Shown here: positions 17,896 through 26,158 of the stretch, in pieces
Position numbering within the stretch: position 1 is the first letter of the stretch
Layout of the letters: each line of letters begins with the position of its first letter
From: Halogeometricum sp. S3BR5-2
GTDB taxonomy: Archaea; Halobacteriota; Halobacteria; Halobacteriales; Haloferacaceae
Assembly (NCBI RefSeq): GCF_031624635.1
Contig: NZ_JAMQOQ010000007.1
Coordinates: 1 to 64,000, forward strand
Length of the DNA: 64,000 nt
Direction of reading: 5' to 3'
The notes under the pieces: model-generated
Seen by the model: only the letters and a program-made list of their open reading frames with translations
Told to the model about the DNA's origin: nothing
Database searches by the model: none
Position numbers and translations under genes: made by a program

Positions 17896-18687
17896 TCACG
17901 AGAACATCACCCGTCGGCCGTCGACCTCGTGGGTCTCGACGTCCTGTACACGGAGTGGTTCTGCCCCAGTTGCGTACGCAATCGACTGGAACGCCGTTGT
18001 CGTCCGGCCACCTTCGTCGGCCGCCATGAACGCCGGTGAGCGTTCGACTTTGACCTCCGTTTCAGGGGTGAGTTCGACGCTATCGACGGCTTCGAGCACC
18101 ACCGAATCGACATCGGTCGTCTCGCGCTCGTGAGGCGTTAGCTCGAACTCGCCGAGATACGTGACCTCTGCAAGATGCTCCGAGAGGCCGAGACTCGGCG
18201 GGTAGTAGGACGTCCCATCGCGGAGTCGGTCCTGCAGTCGCCCTCGGAGATCGTCGTTCGCGAGCTGGAGATCGACACGGTAGGCCGGTTCGACGAGCAC
18301 CTCGTAGTTGTGTTGCTGGCGGAGCTCCGATGGGTCAGGCATCGAGATTCGTGCATGCCCGCGGCTGGGCATCGTCGTCATGTGCTCTTTTGCCGTCGAG
18401 AGCGTGTTCATCGGCATATTGATCGCCCGGAGCTCGTCGATCGGCTCCACCGCGACAGCCGACACGTTCTGGCTGAACGCCTCGTAGTAGCTGTCCCGGT
18501 CCAACCCAAGCATCGCGGCGACGAGACCGGCGACAGTCGTCCGGGGAATGATCCGATACGTCTGTTTGACGATGTTCCCCTCGACCCGTCGGAAGTGCCC
18601 CCACTCCCCGCGGAGTTCGAACGAGAGACACGTCTCTGGGAGCCCGTCGTCCTCGTCGGTCCTGCCTTCGAGTGACTCTTGGGCCAT
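17896..18687 (-). CDS. cas5: Cascade subunit Cas5 (type I-B)
   Basis: 263 residues from ATG at 18687, overlapping the cas7 stop (ATGA); a GTG one codon earlier is possible. The beginning CLSFELRGEWGHFRRVEGNI, then YRIIPRTTVAGLVAAMLGLD, is the Cas5 RAMP domain with its GPxG-like promoter of crRNA 5'-handle binding. The product caps the 5' end of the crRNA in Cascade and contacts Cas8. Gene order cas7-cas5-cas3 is standard for haloarchaeal I-B. Confidence 0.95.
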   Translation of the reverse strand: MAQESLEGRTDEDDGLPETCLSFELRGEWGHFRRVEGNIVKQTYRIIPRTTVAGLVAAMLGLDRDSYYEAFSQNVSAVAVEPIDELRAINMPMNTLSTAKEHMTTMPSRGHARISMPDPSELRQQHNYEVLVEPAYRVDLQLANDDLRGRLQDRLRDGTSYYPPSLGLSEHLAEVTYLGEFELTPHERETTDVDSVVLEAVDSVELTPETEVKVERSPAFMAADEGGRTTTAFQSIAYATGAEPLRVQDVETHEVDGRRVMFS

Positions 18688-19808
18688 CACTCGGGCATTG
18701 TCGCGGCAGCCTCGTCGTAGACGTCGACGACCTCAACCGTCTCGTCGTCGACAGCCTCACGGAGCACGTCGTAGAAGCCGTGCTCGCTGGGCTTGTCGCC
18801 CGCAGTGTAGACCTCGTCGTCGACGGTCACGTCGAGCACGTCGCTGGCGACGACACGAACGCGGGCGATACGGTCGGCGTGGCGGCCCAACCGGGAGACG
18901 AGCTCAGTCCCATCGAGCGTGAACTCTCGGACGTTTCGGAGTTCGTCGACAGGGGCCGAGCGCTCTTCATCGATGTCGAGGTCACGGGTGAGGCCACCGA
19001 GGTGGAAGCTCTCGTCTTCGTACTCCACACGGAGGTAGAGTCGTGGCTCTTGGCCGACTTTGCTCCGGCTGATGGTCTGGTTCTTGATCGCGCGCCACGG
19101 GAGGGTGTCGAGACGCTCGACGTCAGCCTCGGAGAGCTTCGTGTCGGCGGCACCGTTCTCATCGACCAATCCGTGAAACGCGATGAAGCCATACTGAATA
19201 CGGTGGTCGTCGAGGTCGAACCCACCCTGCTCTTTCCCCTCGCCGGTCGCGATGACGCTTGTAAGGCTGTTGTACTCCTCGTTCTCGGTTACAGGATGAA
19301 GCGTCTTCGCGGGCGAGAACTGGACGGGACCGGTAAAGTGGTCTGGAAGGTAGTCCTCGAACCCCTCGTAGCTCCCCTTCATGTCGACGCTCATCGTCGC
19401 GCCGAAATACCGCACGTCGGCGCTGGCGTCAAGGAACGTGCCGAATACTTCCTCGCGGAGTTCAGCCGCCTCATCGTCGTCCAGATCGCCGAGCTCCCAG
19501 TCGTCCGGGTCTAGCTCACGCATCCGGTCCGCGAGCAGGTCTTCACGCGAGGACTGCTTGCCCGCCTCGTTTTTGACGTTCCGCACGTAGACGCCGTGGC
19601 CGTCGTCGTCTAGCTGGTCGCGGAGGTAGCGCTTCAGCCGGACGTCGGTCACGATCGCCTGCTGGGTCTCGGGATCGATGCGCGGCCGGTTCGCCCCGCT
19701 CAGGGGGTTCCCGTTCGGGTTGGCGTCGACGGCGTCGTAGCAGAAGACGATCTCGGATCGGTTCGTTACTGGGTCGTAGCTGTCGTCGGCGTATGTGTCG
19801 TCGGTCAT
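18687..19808 (-). CDS. cas7: Cascade backbone subunit Cas7 (Csh2-like)
   Basis: 373 residues. The start of the fold is RSEIVFCYDAVDANPNGNPL and the Csh2-type segment with TDVRLKRYLRDQL and VRYFGATMSVDM follows, both hallmarks of I-B Cas7. Several copies polymerise along the crRNA to form the Cascade backbone. It overlaps cas8b by four bases and cas5 by one codon. No frameshift is seen. Confidence 0.95.
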   Translation of the reverse strand: MTDDTYADDSYDPVTNRSEIVFCYDAVDANPNGNPLSGANRPRIDPETQQAIVTDVRLKRYLRDQLDDDGHGVYVRNVKNEAGKQSSREDLLADRMRELDPDDWELGDLDDDEAAELREEVFGTFLDASADVRYFGATMSVDMKGSYEGFEDYLPDHFTGPVQFSPAKTLHPVTENEEYNSLTSVIATGEGKEQGGFDLDDHRIQYGFIAFHGLVDENGAADTKLSEADVERLDTLPWRAIKNQTISRSKVGQEPRLYLRVEYEDESFHLGGLTRDLDIDEERSAPVDELRNVREFTLDGTELVSRLGRHADRIARVRVVASDVLDVTVDDEVYTAGDKPSEHGFYDVLREAVDDETVEVVDVYDEAAATMPE

Positions 19809-21958
19809 GCTTCTTCCTCCTCGGCTGCGGGCTGGCCATCGGCCTGTTCGTCGTCGTCGCTGCTCGTCCAGTTGTTCATCCCGTAGGCAACCCCGAGCGA
19901 GTAGTAGAATCGAAGGTCCGTTGTGTCGAGTTCCCAGTCGCCGTCGATATCGAGCTGGGGGAGCGTCGTCACCAACCGATCGACAACCTCGCTGTACATC
20001 GTCCCCGCCATATTGTTCTCCCGGGAGTAGACGATGTTCTTGTCAAGCACGTCGCTGGCAAGGCGCTTCAGCTTCGACTCTGTGACGGCCTTGATCGGGT
20101 ACTGGTCGATTAGCGTCGTCGAGCGCCCCTCACTGACTTGCTGGTAGCCAGTTACTTGACCGACCAGTGCGCCGAGGAGGAAACTGCCACGCCGTTCAGG
20201 CTGATCCTCCGCGAGCGCCGGCGTCTGTTCAAGGAACTGTTCGAGCTTCGTCTCCCGAGCCGCGGCGACGTTCCCGCCGTCAGCTCGGGCTGGTGTGTCC
20301 TGTTGCATATCGTCTGTCTGGTCGTGTGTCAACTGCCGCGGCTCTGCGACCGGTTCGTACGCGTCGCGTCCGGTGAGAAGCCCCGCTTCGGCGAGCGCAC
20401 AGAGCTGTGCGTACTGTGCAGCGACACGGAAGCTCGGGAACTCCTCGCCCTCGTCCTCAAGCAGTCGTTCCACGTACTCTGTGAGCACCGTCTCGATGTC
20501 GAGCGGCTCGCCCGAGAGAACGGCCACGAGCGCACGGATTCGATAGTCGTCGGCGCTGGCGTCGTCGTCATCGGCCGGCGCGAACGTCTGTTCGAAGTAC
20601 CAGCCGGTTGCGAGGGTGCTCAGCAATGCCGACTCCTCCGGAACGAAGATGTCCCAGTTGTCCGGTGTCGGGAACGCGGCTCGAAGCCCCGGATCGGGGT
20701 GGTCGGCGTCACCCTCCGCGTCGTACAGCCACGATCGGAGCACCCGCTGGTGCGATCTGGTGAGCTCGACGGGCGAGAACAGCGTCCCGTCCATACTGTC
20801 GCCGAATACGTCGAAGCGCTTCGTCTGGTGTTCCATCACTGCAGCGACGTAGAACCGGAAGCGTTCACCCACTTCCTGCAGCCGCGGGGTGTCCTGATAG
20901 CTTCGGTAGGCGCTCTCTAGCGGGCTCATCTCTCCGGCGTGAACCAAGTCGTAGAGAAGCCCGTAGAGATCTCTCGCATCTTCCGGACCAAGCCGCCCAA
21001 AAAAGTACGGGAGGTAGTAGACGTTTGCCCCCATCGTGTAGTAGTCGCAGGCGTCGACGAACGTACTCGCGTTCATCAGCGTCACTGCAACGTCTTCCGA
21101 GACTGGGTGTGTCCGCCACGCCTCGTCCGGATCGAACCCGGGGAACTTCTCGAGCTGCTTGCCGAGGAAGTAGTTCAGCGGATCCTCAGCTGTCCCGACA
21201 GTCGGGCCTCGATTGCCGGTCACGAGATCGGTTGCCTCACCGATGGAATCCGTGGCCTCTCCCTTCGAGACGAGCTTCGATCGCTTGCGCGCTCGCATTG
21301 CTTCGTTGAACACGGAACTCGCCTCACCCGGGAGGAGATACTCGCCGTCAGGCTCGGATTTGACTGCGACGGTCGTGAGCGCCGTCGTCTTGCCGTCGAG
21401 CTGTTCGTCGACGGCTGTCTCGATGCGTTCTCTAAGTCCCTCACTCTCGCCGAGCTCGGCGAGCGCGTCGACGATCCATCCGTCTTCGTGATCGGCGACA
21501 GCCTCTTGGATCACGTCGTCGGCCGCCCACGCGGTGAGCCGTTCGTGGAGATACTCCGCGACCTTCTCTGGCTCTTTGTTCTTGCCCGTTCGGTGGGTGA
21601 CACTGTGGTCGAACCCTTTTGCGGCGTTATACCACGAGTGGGCGACTGCCTCGACTTTCTCCTTGCCGTAGCTCTCGACACCGATCGGTTGGTCGGGGTC
21701 GAGGCGGGGCTTGTCCTCACTCAGATCGACGCGGAGATAGAGTAGGCTCTCGGACTCGTCGAACAGGTCGGTCGATTTCTCCGGCGTCAGGTAGGCTGCG
21801 TACTCGCCACCTCCGGCGGTTGCGAGCGTGTATAGACGCCCGTAGACGTACTGGAGATCGCGGAGCGAGGTGATCGGTCGATCAGGCAGCTCGCTCGCTA
21901 GCTTCTCGTCGTCGCTGTAACGCTTCTCGAACGTCGACGGCTCGGGGAGCAGACTCAT
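19805..21958 (-). CDS. cas8b: Cascade large subunit Cas8b (Csh1)
   Basis: 717 residues, normal for haloarchaeal Cas8b/Csh1. Primary sequence of this family varies widely; identification rests on length, on the position between cas6 and cas7 with four-base overlaps on both sides, and on Csh1-like blocks such as NYFLGKQLEKFPGFD and the RRGSFLLGALVGQVTGYQQ helix near the C-terminus. Cas8b recognises the PAM and stabilises the R-loop. The tail is highly acidic (AEEEEA). Confidence 0.93.
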   Translation of the reverse strand: MSLLPEPSTFEKRYSDDEKLASELPDRPITSLRDLQYVYGRLYTLATAGGGEYAAYLTPEKSTDLFDESESLLYLRVDLSEDKPRLDPDQPIGVESYGKEKVEAVAHSWYNAAKGFDHSVTHRTGKNKEPEKVAEYLHERLTAWAADDVIQEAVADHEDGWIVDALAELGESEGLRERIETAVDEQLDGKTTALTTVAVKSEPDGEYLLPGEASSVFNEAMRARKRSKLVSKGEATDSIGEATDLVTGNRGPTVGTAEDPLNYFLGKQLEKFPGFDPDEAWRTHPVSEDVAVTLMNASTFVDACDYYTMGANVYYLPYFFGRLGPEDARDLYGLLYDLVHAGEMSPLESAYRSYQDTPRLQEVGERFRFYVAAVMEHQTKRFDVFGDSMDGTLFSPVELTRSHQRVLRSWLYDAEGDADHPDPGLRAAFPTPDNWDIFVPEESALLSTLATGWYFEQTFAPADDDDASADDYRIRALVAVLSGEPLDIETVLTEYVERLLEDEGEEFPSFRVAAQYAQLCALAEAGLLTGRDAYEPVAEPRQLTHDQTDDMQQDTPARADGGNVAAARETKLEQFLEQTPALAEDQPERRGSFLLGALVGQVTGYQQVSEGRSTTLIDQYPIKAVTESKLKRLASDVLDKNIVYSRENNMAGTMYSEVVDRLVTTLPQLDIDGDWELDTTDLRFYYSLGVAYGMNNWTSSDDDEQADGQPAAEEEEA

Positions 21959-22761
21959 CCGTGGACCTCCGCCGCGGGTTCGCCGTACGGGTTGCGCTTC
22001 TCGACCAGGTTACAGAAACCCAATCCAAGCGCGTTTCGTTCCCCAAGCCCGCAGTCCAGTACAAGGTTGAGGTGGCGTCGATGGTCATCGTCTCTGACGG
22101 TGTAGTTGAACTGCCACTTCGAGAGCACGAAGGTTAGCTCCTGGTCTGCGGTTACCTGAATCGGGACGGCGAACGTCTTCAGTAGCTCGTATCCCTCGAA
22201 GAGATCGCCCGCAGTGTCGCTCGGACCCGGAAGATATTCCGGGCTGAACAGCTCGTGTTTCTGGTCGAGATTCGCTTCGACCTGCTCGCGCAGTGGCTCG
22301 ATTGTATGTTCTGGCTGCCAATACACCGCCTCTTCGCCGGGGTTCTCAATTCCATAATCGTCACAACGCCATGGTGGGATGCGCACGAGGAGTCCAGTGC
22401 CAGTCTCGATCGTCCCGCTGCTCCCTGGTTCGCCGACGTCCGGTGACAGTGACGTGAGTTCGTCGATATGGAACGGCATCTGGCCGATATTGAGCTCGCG
22501 ATCGGCGGTCAGGTCTTCTGCAACATCGGCCAGTAGTTGCTCTTGGGGGGCCGAAATCAGCAGAGTGCGCTCGTCCCCTTCCTGCATATCTCCCGGCGGG
22601 AAGGGGTTACTGTAATTGAATCCCGGTGGGCGGTTTTCGTCATGATACTGTTCGTACTCCGTGCCCTGCAACGCTCGCCAGATCCGACCTCGGAGCTTGT
22701 GGTGATACGCGTTGTCGTATGCGGCATCAGCGCGCGCGTGTAGCCGTGCTAGTAGTCTCAC
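21955..22761 (-). CDS. cas6: CRISPR RNA endonuclease Cas6
   Basis: 268 residues starting with GTG at 22761. The N-terminal RAMP fold has HHKLRGRIWRAL, giving candidate catalytic histidines H20/H21, and the C-terminal glycine-rich loop DCGLGERNALGLGFCNLV is the Cas6 signature. It cuts pre-crRNA within the repeat, leaving an 8-base 5' handle. It is the first gene of the cas operon; the crRNA-like element at 22831-22918 lies just upstream in the same direction and would need Cas6 for maturation. Confidence 0.96.
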   Translation of the reverse strand: MRLLARLHARADAAYDNAYHHKLRGRIWRALQGTEYEQYHDENRPPGFNYSNPFPPGDMQEGDERTLLISAPQEQLLADVAEDLTADRELNIGQMPFHIDELTSLSPDVGEPGSSGTIETGTGLLVRIPPWRCDDYGIENPGEEAVYWQPEHTIEPLREQVEANLDQKHELFSPEYLPGPSDTAGDLFEGYELLKTFAVPIQVTADQELTFVLSKWQFNYTVRDDDHRRHLNLVLDCGLGERNALGLGFCNLVEKRNPYGEPAAEVHG

Positions 22762-22830
22762 AGTGTTATGTCGATTTAGGTACCGATTCCATGGTAGTTA
22801 TTCTTTTCTCCTGATGAGAAGTACATGCCA
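22762..22830 (-). promoter_or_regulatory. Putative cas6 promoter region
   Basis: On the minus strand an A-rich block (GAGAAAAGAATAAC, about 22796-22809) lies about 35 bases before the cas6 GTG, placed to act as BRE/TATA for a short leader or leaderless transcript. The next bases on the minus strand start TACCA, the same five bases that begin the pseudo-spacer of the adjacent crRNA-like element. Confidence 0.45.
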
Positions 22831-22918
22831 GCCCCCACCTCACCGAAGTTCATCTGAAACTTGTGACAGTGTTGGCACCATACTGGTAACTTCAACCGCA
22901 GTTGCGTTCATCTGATAC
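22831..22918 (-). ncRNA. crRNA-like element: two degenerate CRISPR repeats around a 28-nt pseudo-spacer (CreA/CreR-like)
   Basis: On the minus strand, pseudo-repeat 1 (22918-22889) matches the array repeat at 21 of 30 positions and pseudo-repeat 2 (22860-22831) at 20 of 30. Both carry the same two changes in the CAGATGAAC block. Conservation is placed as function would demand: pseudo-repeat 1 keeps the 3' part GGTTGAAG that becomes the crRNA 5' handle, and pseudo-repeat 2 keeps the 5' part GTTTCAGA that forms the 3' tag. The pseudo-spacer (22888-22861) starts TACCAGTATGG. CreA and CreR are known crRNA-like RNAs near cas6 that guide Cascade to repress a toxin or the cas promoter. The target here is inferred, not shown. 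Confidence 0.7.
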
Positions 22919-23014
22919 GGATTGGGTGCCTCATCTAGCCGCAACCATCATGAGTGCTGGGTGTATACCCACCTATTGCACTATTTCCGTGCGGTGCTTG
23001 CATGCCTAGGGCCC

Positions 23015-23041
23015 GGAGTAGATATCAGGAATATCTACTCC
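23015..23041. repeat. Perfect 11-bp stem-loop near the crRNA-like element
   Basis: GGAGTAGATAT (23015-23025), loop CAGGA, then ATATCTACTCC (23031-23041). It lies between the crRNA-like element and the vapBC-like remnant with no T-run on either side, so an operator or a structured RNA is more likely than a terminator. Confidence 0.7.
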
Positions 23042-23116
23042 CCTGAGGCAAACATCATATTCTTGGCTTCATCAGTATCCTATTTCCTCGCTACCGATAT
23101 AGTTGTTTCTACCACT

Positions 23117-23254
23117 ATGGAAGAGTTCCGCACGCTCCTGCTTCAGTCCCACAAGGATGCATCGCCGAGGGGCAAGTCTCGGAGATGCGGGAAGCCATCG
23201 ACACTGCCGACGATCGGATCAAGATGAGGCATGACGAGTCTCAGAGCGGTTCGA
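23117..23254 (+). pseudogene. Frameshifted small gene upstream of vapC remnant (vapB-like position)
   Basis: ATG 23117 opens MEEFRTLLLQSHKDA, then protein-like sequence continues one frame over as IAEGQVSEMREAIDTADDRI and KMRHDESQSGSNDR up to a stop touching the next ATG. A single-base loss near 23160 explains the break. The position directly before a VapC-type start suggests a former antitoxin, but the family is not recognisable. Confidence 0.5.
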
Positions 23255-23362
23255 ATGATCGTTGACACCAGCTTCATTCTCAACGTTTTCGACGATCTCG
23301 ACGAAGCAGTGGTCTGTCGCCGACTCCGAGTAGCACTGCGCACCTACGCGTTGAGCGAGTGA
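23255..23362 (+). pseudogene. Truncated VapC (PIN-domain) toxin remnant
   Basis: ATG 23255 begins MIVDTSFILNVFDDLDEAV, the exact pattern of a VapC PIN domain with its first catalytic Asp. After that the sequence departs from the family (VCRRLRVALRTYALSE) and stops at 35 residues instead of about 130. The rest of the toxin is missing. It ends in the gap before the integrase. Confidence 0.65.
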
Positions 23363-23673
23363 AAATTGCTCCCATGAGGTTTCGTTTCGAGGCGGCGTAC
23401 GTGGTGGCCAAGGCGCCCGATTCGGCCGAGACGCTGACCCCCTGGACCTATCTAAGATTTTAAAATAGCGGTATTCAGTGTATGAGAGGACAGAGGCACC
23501 ACCGTCTGGCGATTTTCACTCTGCACGCGGGGTCTTGGGCCACTTCCGTTTAGAGCCATAAAACAAAGTGAATATGGAAGGGTCGTCGCTGTACCCTCAT
23601 CCCATCCAATGCCAACCACAGAATCCAGGGGTTACAACCCGCAAAACGCCATTCCAGTCTCACGGAGAATTTC
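23363..23673. other. Gap upstream of integrase copy 1
   Basis: No gene is seen. From about 23584 the sequence matches the region upstream of the second integrase copy, including GCTGTACCCTCATCCCATCC and AATCCAGGGGTTACAACCC (GGGTT/AACCC dyad), which is probably its promoter or a recombinase-binding site. Confidence 0.5.
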
Positions 23674-24765
23674 GTGACCGTCGACGACTCCGAGGTCTCC
23701 CAAGCTGTCGGCCGCTATCTCCGCTCCAGCGGTGACTCCGACCAGTACCGTCACACCGCCGAAACCGTCCTCGACCAGTTCACCGTCTGGCTCCGACGTC
23801 GCGATCTCGAGACCTTCGGCTCCTTCGAGAACGATGGCGAGCAGATTCTTCGCCGGTATGCCGATAGGCTGAATCAGCGCGTCGAGGCAGATGGAATCGC
23901 AGCGTCGACAGCACAGATGTACTATAACGTCGTGAGCGGATTTCTCGGCTACTGTGTTCGCGACGGCGTCCTCTCACAGAACCCGGCACTCACTGATCGT
24001 GCTCGTGAGCCTTTGCCTCGCGACGATGAAGACCGTACGCAACAGTTCTGGACGCCCGAAGTTCGCCAGCAACTCGTCGAGTACACGAACGACCGCGCGT
24101 ACGAAGCAATCGAAGCAGACGGTCTCGACGCGACACAGGCCGTCCAAGACCGCGCGTTCATCCACGTCCTCGCGTACACGGGTGTCCGAGGAGCAGAGGT
24201 CTTCCGCGTGAGCGGCGACGACCGCTCGGGCCGACAAGGACTCACCTGGGAACGTGTGGATATGGACTCGTGGACGTTCCGCGTCTGGGGGAAATCGCAG
24301 TCGTGGGAGGACGTCTCCGTACTTGAACAGGCTCGTGAGGCAATACAGCAGTGGAAGCGTATTCAAGATCCTCCGACCGAAGCGTGGCCGGTGTTCCCGA
24401 CCGGCCACGCGCCGTCAAAGTACGCTGTGGTCCGCGATGCACGCGAGGACGCCGACGCACTTCTCAACGACGCTGACGTCAACGAGGTTCTCCGCAAGTA
24501 CGAAATCGCACCACCGACGGTCACGACCCACGGCGCGCGTCGGGTCCTCGCGCGAATCGCCGCCGATGCCGGCGTCAACGTCGACGGAGAGGCACCGAAG
24601 CTACACGGTGCTCGTCGCGGCCTCGGGGACGCGCTATTCCGCAAAGACCGGGGACTGGCGTCCGACGTCCTGCGGCACTCCAGTCTCTCCGTGACGAAAG
24701 CGGCCTACTCGCACATCGACGCTTCAGAGCGCGGTGAGACCGCTAGCCGGCTCCTTGACGAGTAG
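23674..24765 (+). CDS. Tyrosine recombinase/integrase, copy 1
   Basis: 363 residues starting with GTG 23674. The N-terminal SAM-like core-binding domain (about 5-110) is followed by the catalytic domain: first Arg in YTGVRGAEVFRVSG, then a Lys-bearing hairpin, KLHGARRGLGDALFR with H-x-x-R, LRHSSLSV with the second His, and nucleophile Tyr in TKAAYSHIDASERGETASRL. A near-identical copy lies on the opposite strand at 62435-63526. No tRNA gene is nearby, so the attachment site is not evident. Could act as integrase, resolvase or inversion enzyme. Confidence 0.93.
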   Translation: MTVDDSEVSQAVGRYLRSSGDSDQYRHTAETVLDQFTVWLRRRDLETFGSFENDGEQILRRYADRLNQRVEADGIAASTAQMYYNVVSGFLGYCVRDGVLSQNPALTDRAREPLPRDDEDRTQQFWTPEVRQQLVEYTNDRAYEAIEADGLDATQAVQDRAFIHVLAYTGVRGAEVFRVSGDDRSGRQGLTWERVDMDSWTFRVWGKSQSWEDVSVLEQAREAIQQWKRIQDPPTEAWPVFPTGHAPSKYAVVRDAREDADALLNDADVNEVLRKYEIAPPTVTTHGARRVLARIAADAGVNVDGEAPKLHGARRGLGDALFRKDRGLASDVLRHSSLSVTKAAYSHIDASERGETASRLLDE

Positions 24766-24774
24766 TCTTACTAT

Positions 24775-24830
24775 TTCTCCACCAGAGATATGGGTGAAAT
24801 AGCCGTTTAGTAGGGCTTGCGGATTCATCA
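24775..24830 (-). repeat. AACGGCTATTTCACCC element behind integrase copy 1
   Basis: Read on the minus strand, TACTAAACGGCTATTTCACC matches the element behind integrase copy 2 (62375-62412) and the CTGAACGGCTGTTTC repeats at about 27771 and 28924. The homology between integrase copies therefore continues past their stop codons. Confidence 0.6.
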
Positions 24831-24868
24831 CCTAAGACTCATTTTGCTTGCGCTCGCCAGTGGTGAGT

Positions 24869-25153
24869 ATGAACTGGAAAGTCCTTCTGATTATTGTATT
24901 AGTTGGTCTCTCTTGGCCTCTCTTCATCTATTCCTCACAGAAGCAAGACTGGAATACAATCCGGAATGTCGGGATGATTATTGTCTTTAGTGGTTCCACA
25001 GCGAGTGCGGTTCTTGTAATTATCCGCCCCTTTGAGCCGTCGTTCCGCCTGTCAATGAACATACTTTGTAGCGTGAGTATGCTTGTGGGAGGAATCGTAA
25101 TGTGGATGGGAAGTCGGGATCAAACACCGATGCCACCCTACTCCGATAAATAG
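24869..25153 (+). CDS. Small three-helix membrane protein, unknown
   Basis: 94 residues from ATG 24869 (GTGs at 24860 and 24863 are alternatives). Hydrophobic segments at about 4-22 (VLLIIVLVGLSWPLFIY), 35-53 and 66-84, separated by short polar loops. No motif is recognised. It stands alone, downstream of the integrase in the same direction. Likely a real gene from its membrane pattern and lack of competing frames. Confidence 0.6.
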   Translation: MNWKVLLIIVLVGLSWPLFIYSSQKQDWNTIRNVGMIIVFSGSTASAVLVIIRPFEPSFRLSMNILCSVSMLVGGIVMWMGSRDQTPMPPYSDK

Positions 25154-25378
25154 AGACGGCGAACCGATCACCGGCCCGCTTTCGCCATCCTTCTGAGACT
25201 CAGTATGGCTGCCTCGACTGGAAAACCGCAATAGATCTCTTTATCTGTCTGTTCACTCAAAGAGATAATGAGGGAAGTTACCATGGGCCGACGAGATTGT
25301 ATACGTACAGCGGTGTGGGATACTATAGTCTCTCATTCATAGCACGGCTCTTGCAACCCCAACTCTGGATAGGCACAC

Positions 25379-25651
25379 ATGACAACTGCAACAGACAGAA
25401 ATCGTGGGACTGCGCAGACACGAGTGAGAGCGGACGAAGCTCCGAGCGAGGCTGTGTTCCGTCTGATTATGGAGGTAAAGCAAGCTCCGGAATCGGAGAT
25501 TCTGCCGCTCTTTCACGCAATCAACCCTATTGCTCTCGACAATCTGTTTCAGTACGCAGACCCGGATACGATCCAACTTGAAGTTGATCTCGAATACGAC
25601 GACCTTCTGATCAAGGTGTCTGATGAGCTCGTCACTGCCCGCCGCTGGTGA
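25379..25651 (+). CDS. HalOD1-domain protein
   Basis: 90 residues. The pattern APSEAVFRLIMEVKQAPESE, then LPLFHAINPIALDNLFQ and a closing beta hairpin (LEVDLEYDDLLIKVSDE), is the haloarchaeal HalOD1 output domain, a small alpha/beta unit found alone or fused to signalling proteins. Its biochemical role is not established. Single gene with a 225-base upstream gap in which no gene is seen. Confidence 0.8.
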   Translation: MTTATDRNRGTAQTRVRADEAPSEAVFRLIMEVKQAPESEILPLFHAINPIALDNLFQYADPDTIQLEVDLEYDDLLIKVSDELVTARRW

Positions 25652-26158
25652 TTCATGCATCCCCGAGGCAGAACTGCTACTGCGGATGAACCGGTGTGGC
25701 TCTATCGAACCTCGCAGATGCTGTTATCTCTTGGTTGGCGATGGCTTAGTGCAGTGGTTGTAGTCGGCAGAGTACCATCGACGTACTGAGACTCTGTCTC
25801 GGTCACACCACTACTGACAGAGGCTGAGTAGTTCGTTGCGGCGCTGCGAGATACAGAGCGCGTATCTTGCATATCAGGTCGTAAAGAATGTTCTCCTCGG
25901 ATGACCCACCATCCCTCTGCTGGGGAGCAGTTCCTTATTTTACTCCCGACAGTCGCATTTCAAAACGAGATCAGCGACCACCCTCTCAGTACTACGCGTT
26001 GAGGTCGGGGGGGTCGAGACCCTGTTGAAACCCTCAATCGGTGATGGGTGTCGGAACCCGTGCTGCATAGATGGCACGATTCTGGCTATTGCTGGCATGA
26101 ACCTCATAGCAATCTAGGGCTACCGAAAATTAATCAATTGGCCCGGTACTAGGTAGAT
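25652..26158. other. Gap with a degenerate three-arm repeat
   Basis: No gene. About 25785-25890 resembles the GTGCTGAATA repeat family (CTACTGACAGAGGCTGAGTA, then GCTGCGAGATACAGAGCGCG) but is degenerate. The azlC promoter must lie in the last hundred bases. Confidence 0.45.

Noticed and set aside
25201-25215. CAGTATGG match to the pseudo-spacer
   Set aside because: An 8-base match far from any relevant promoter and without pairing at the first three positions; expected by chance in this much sequence.
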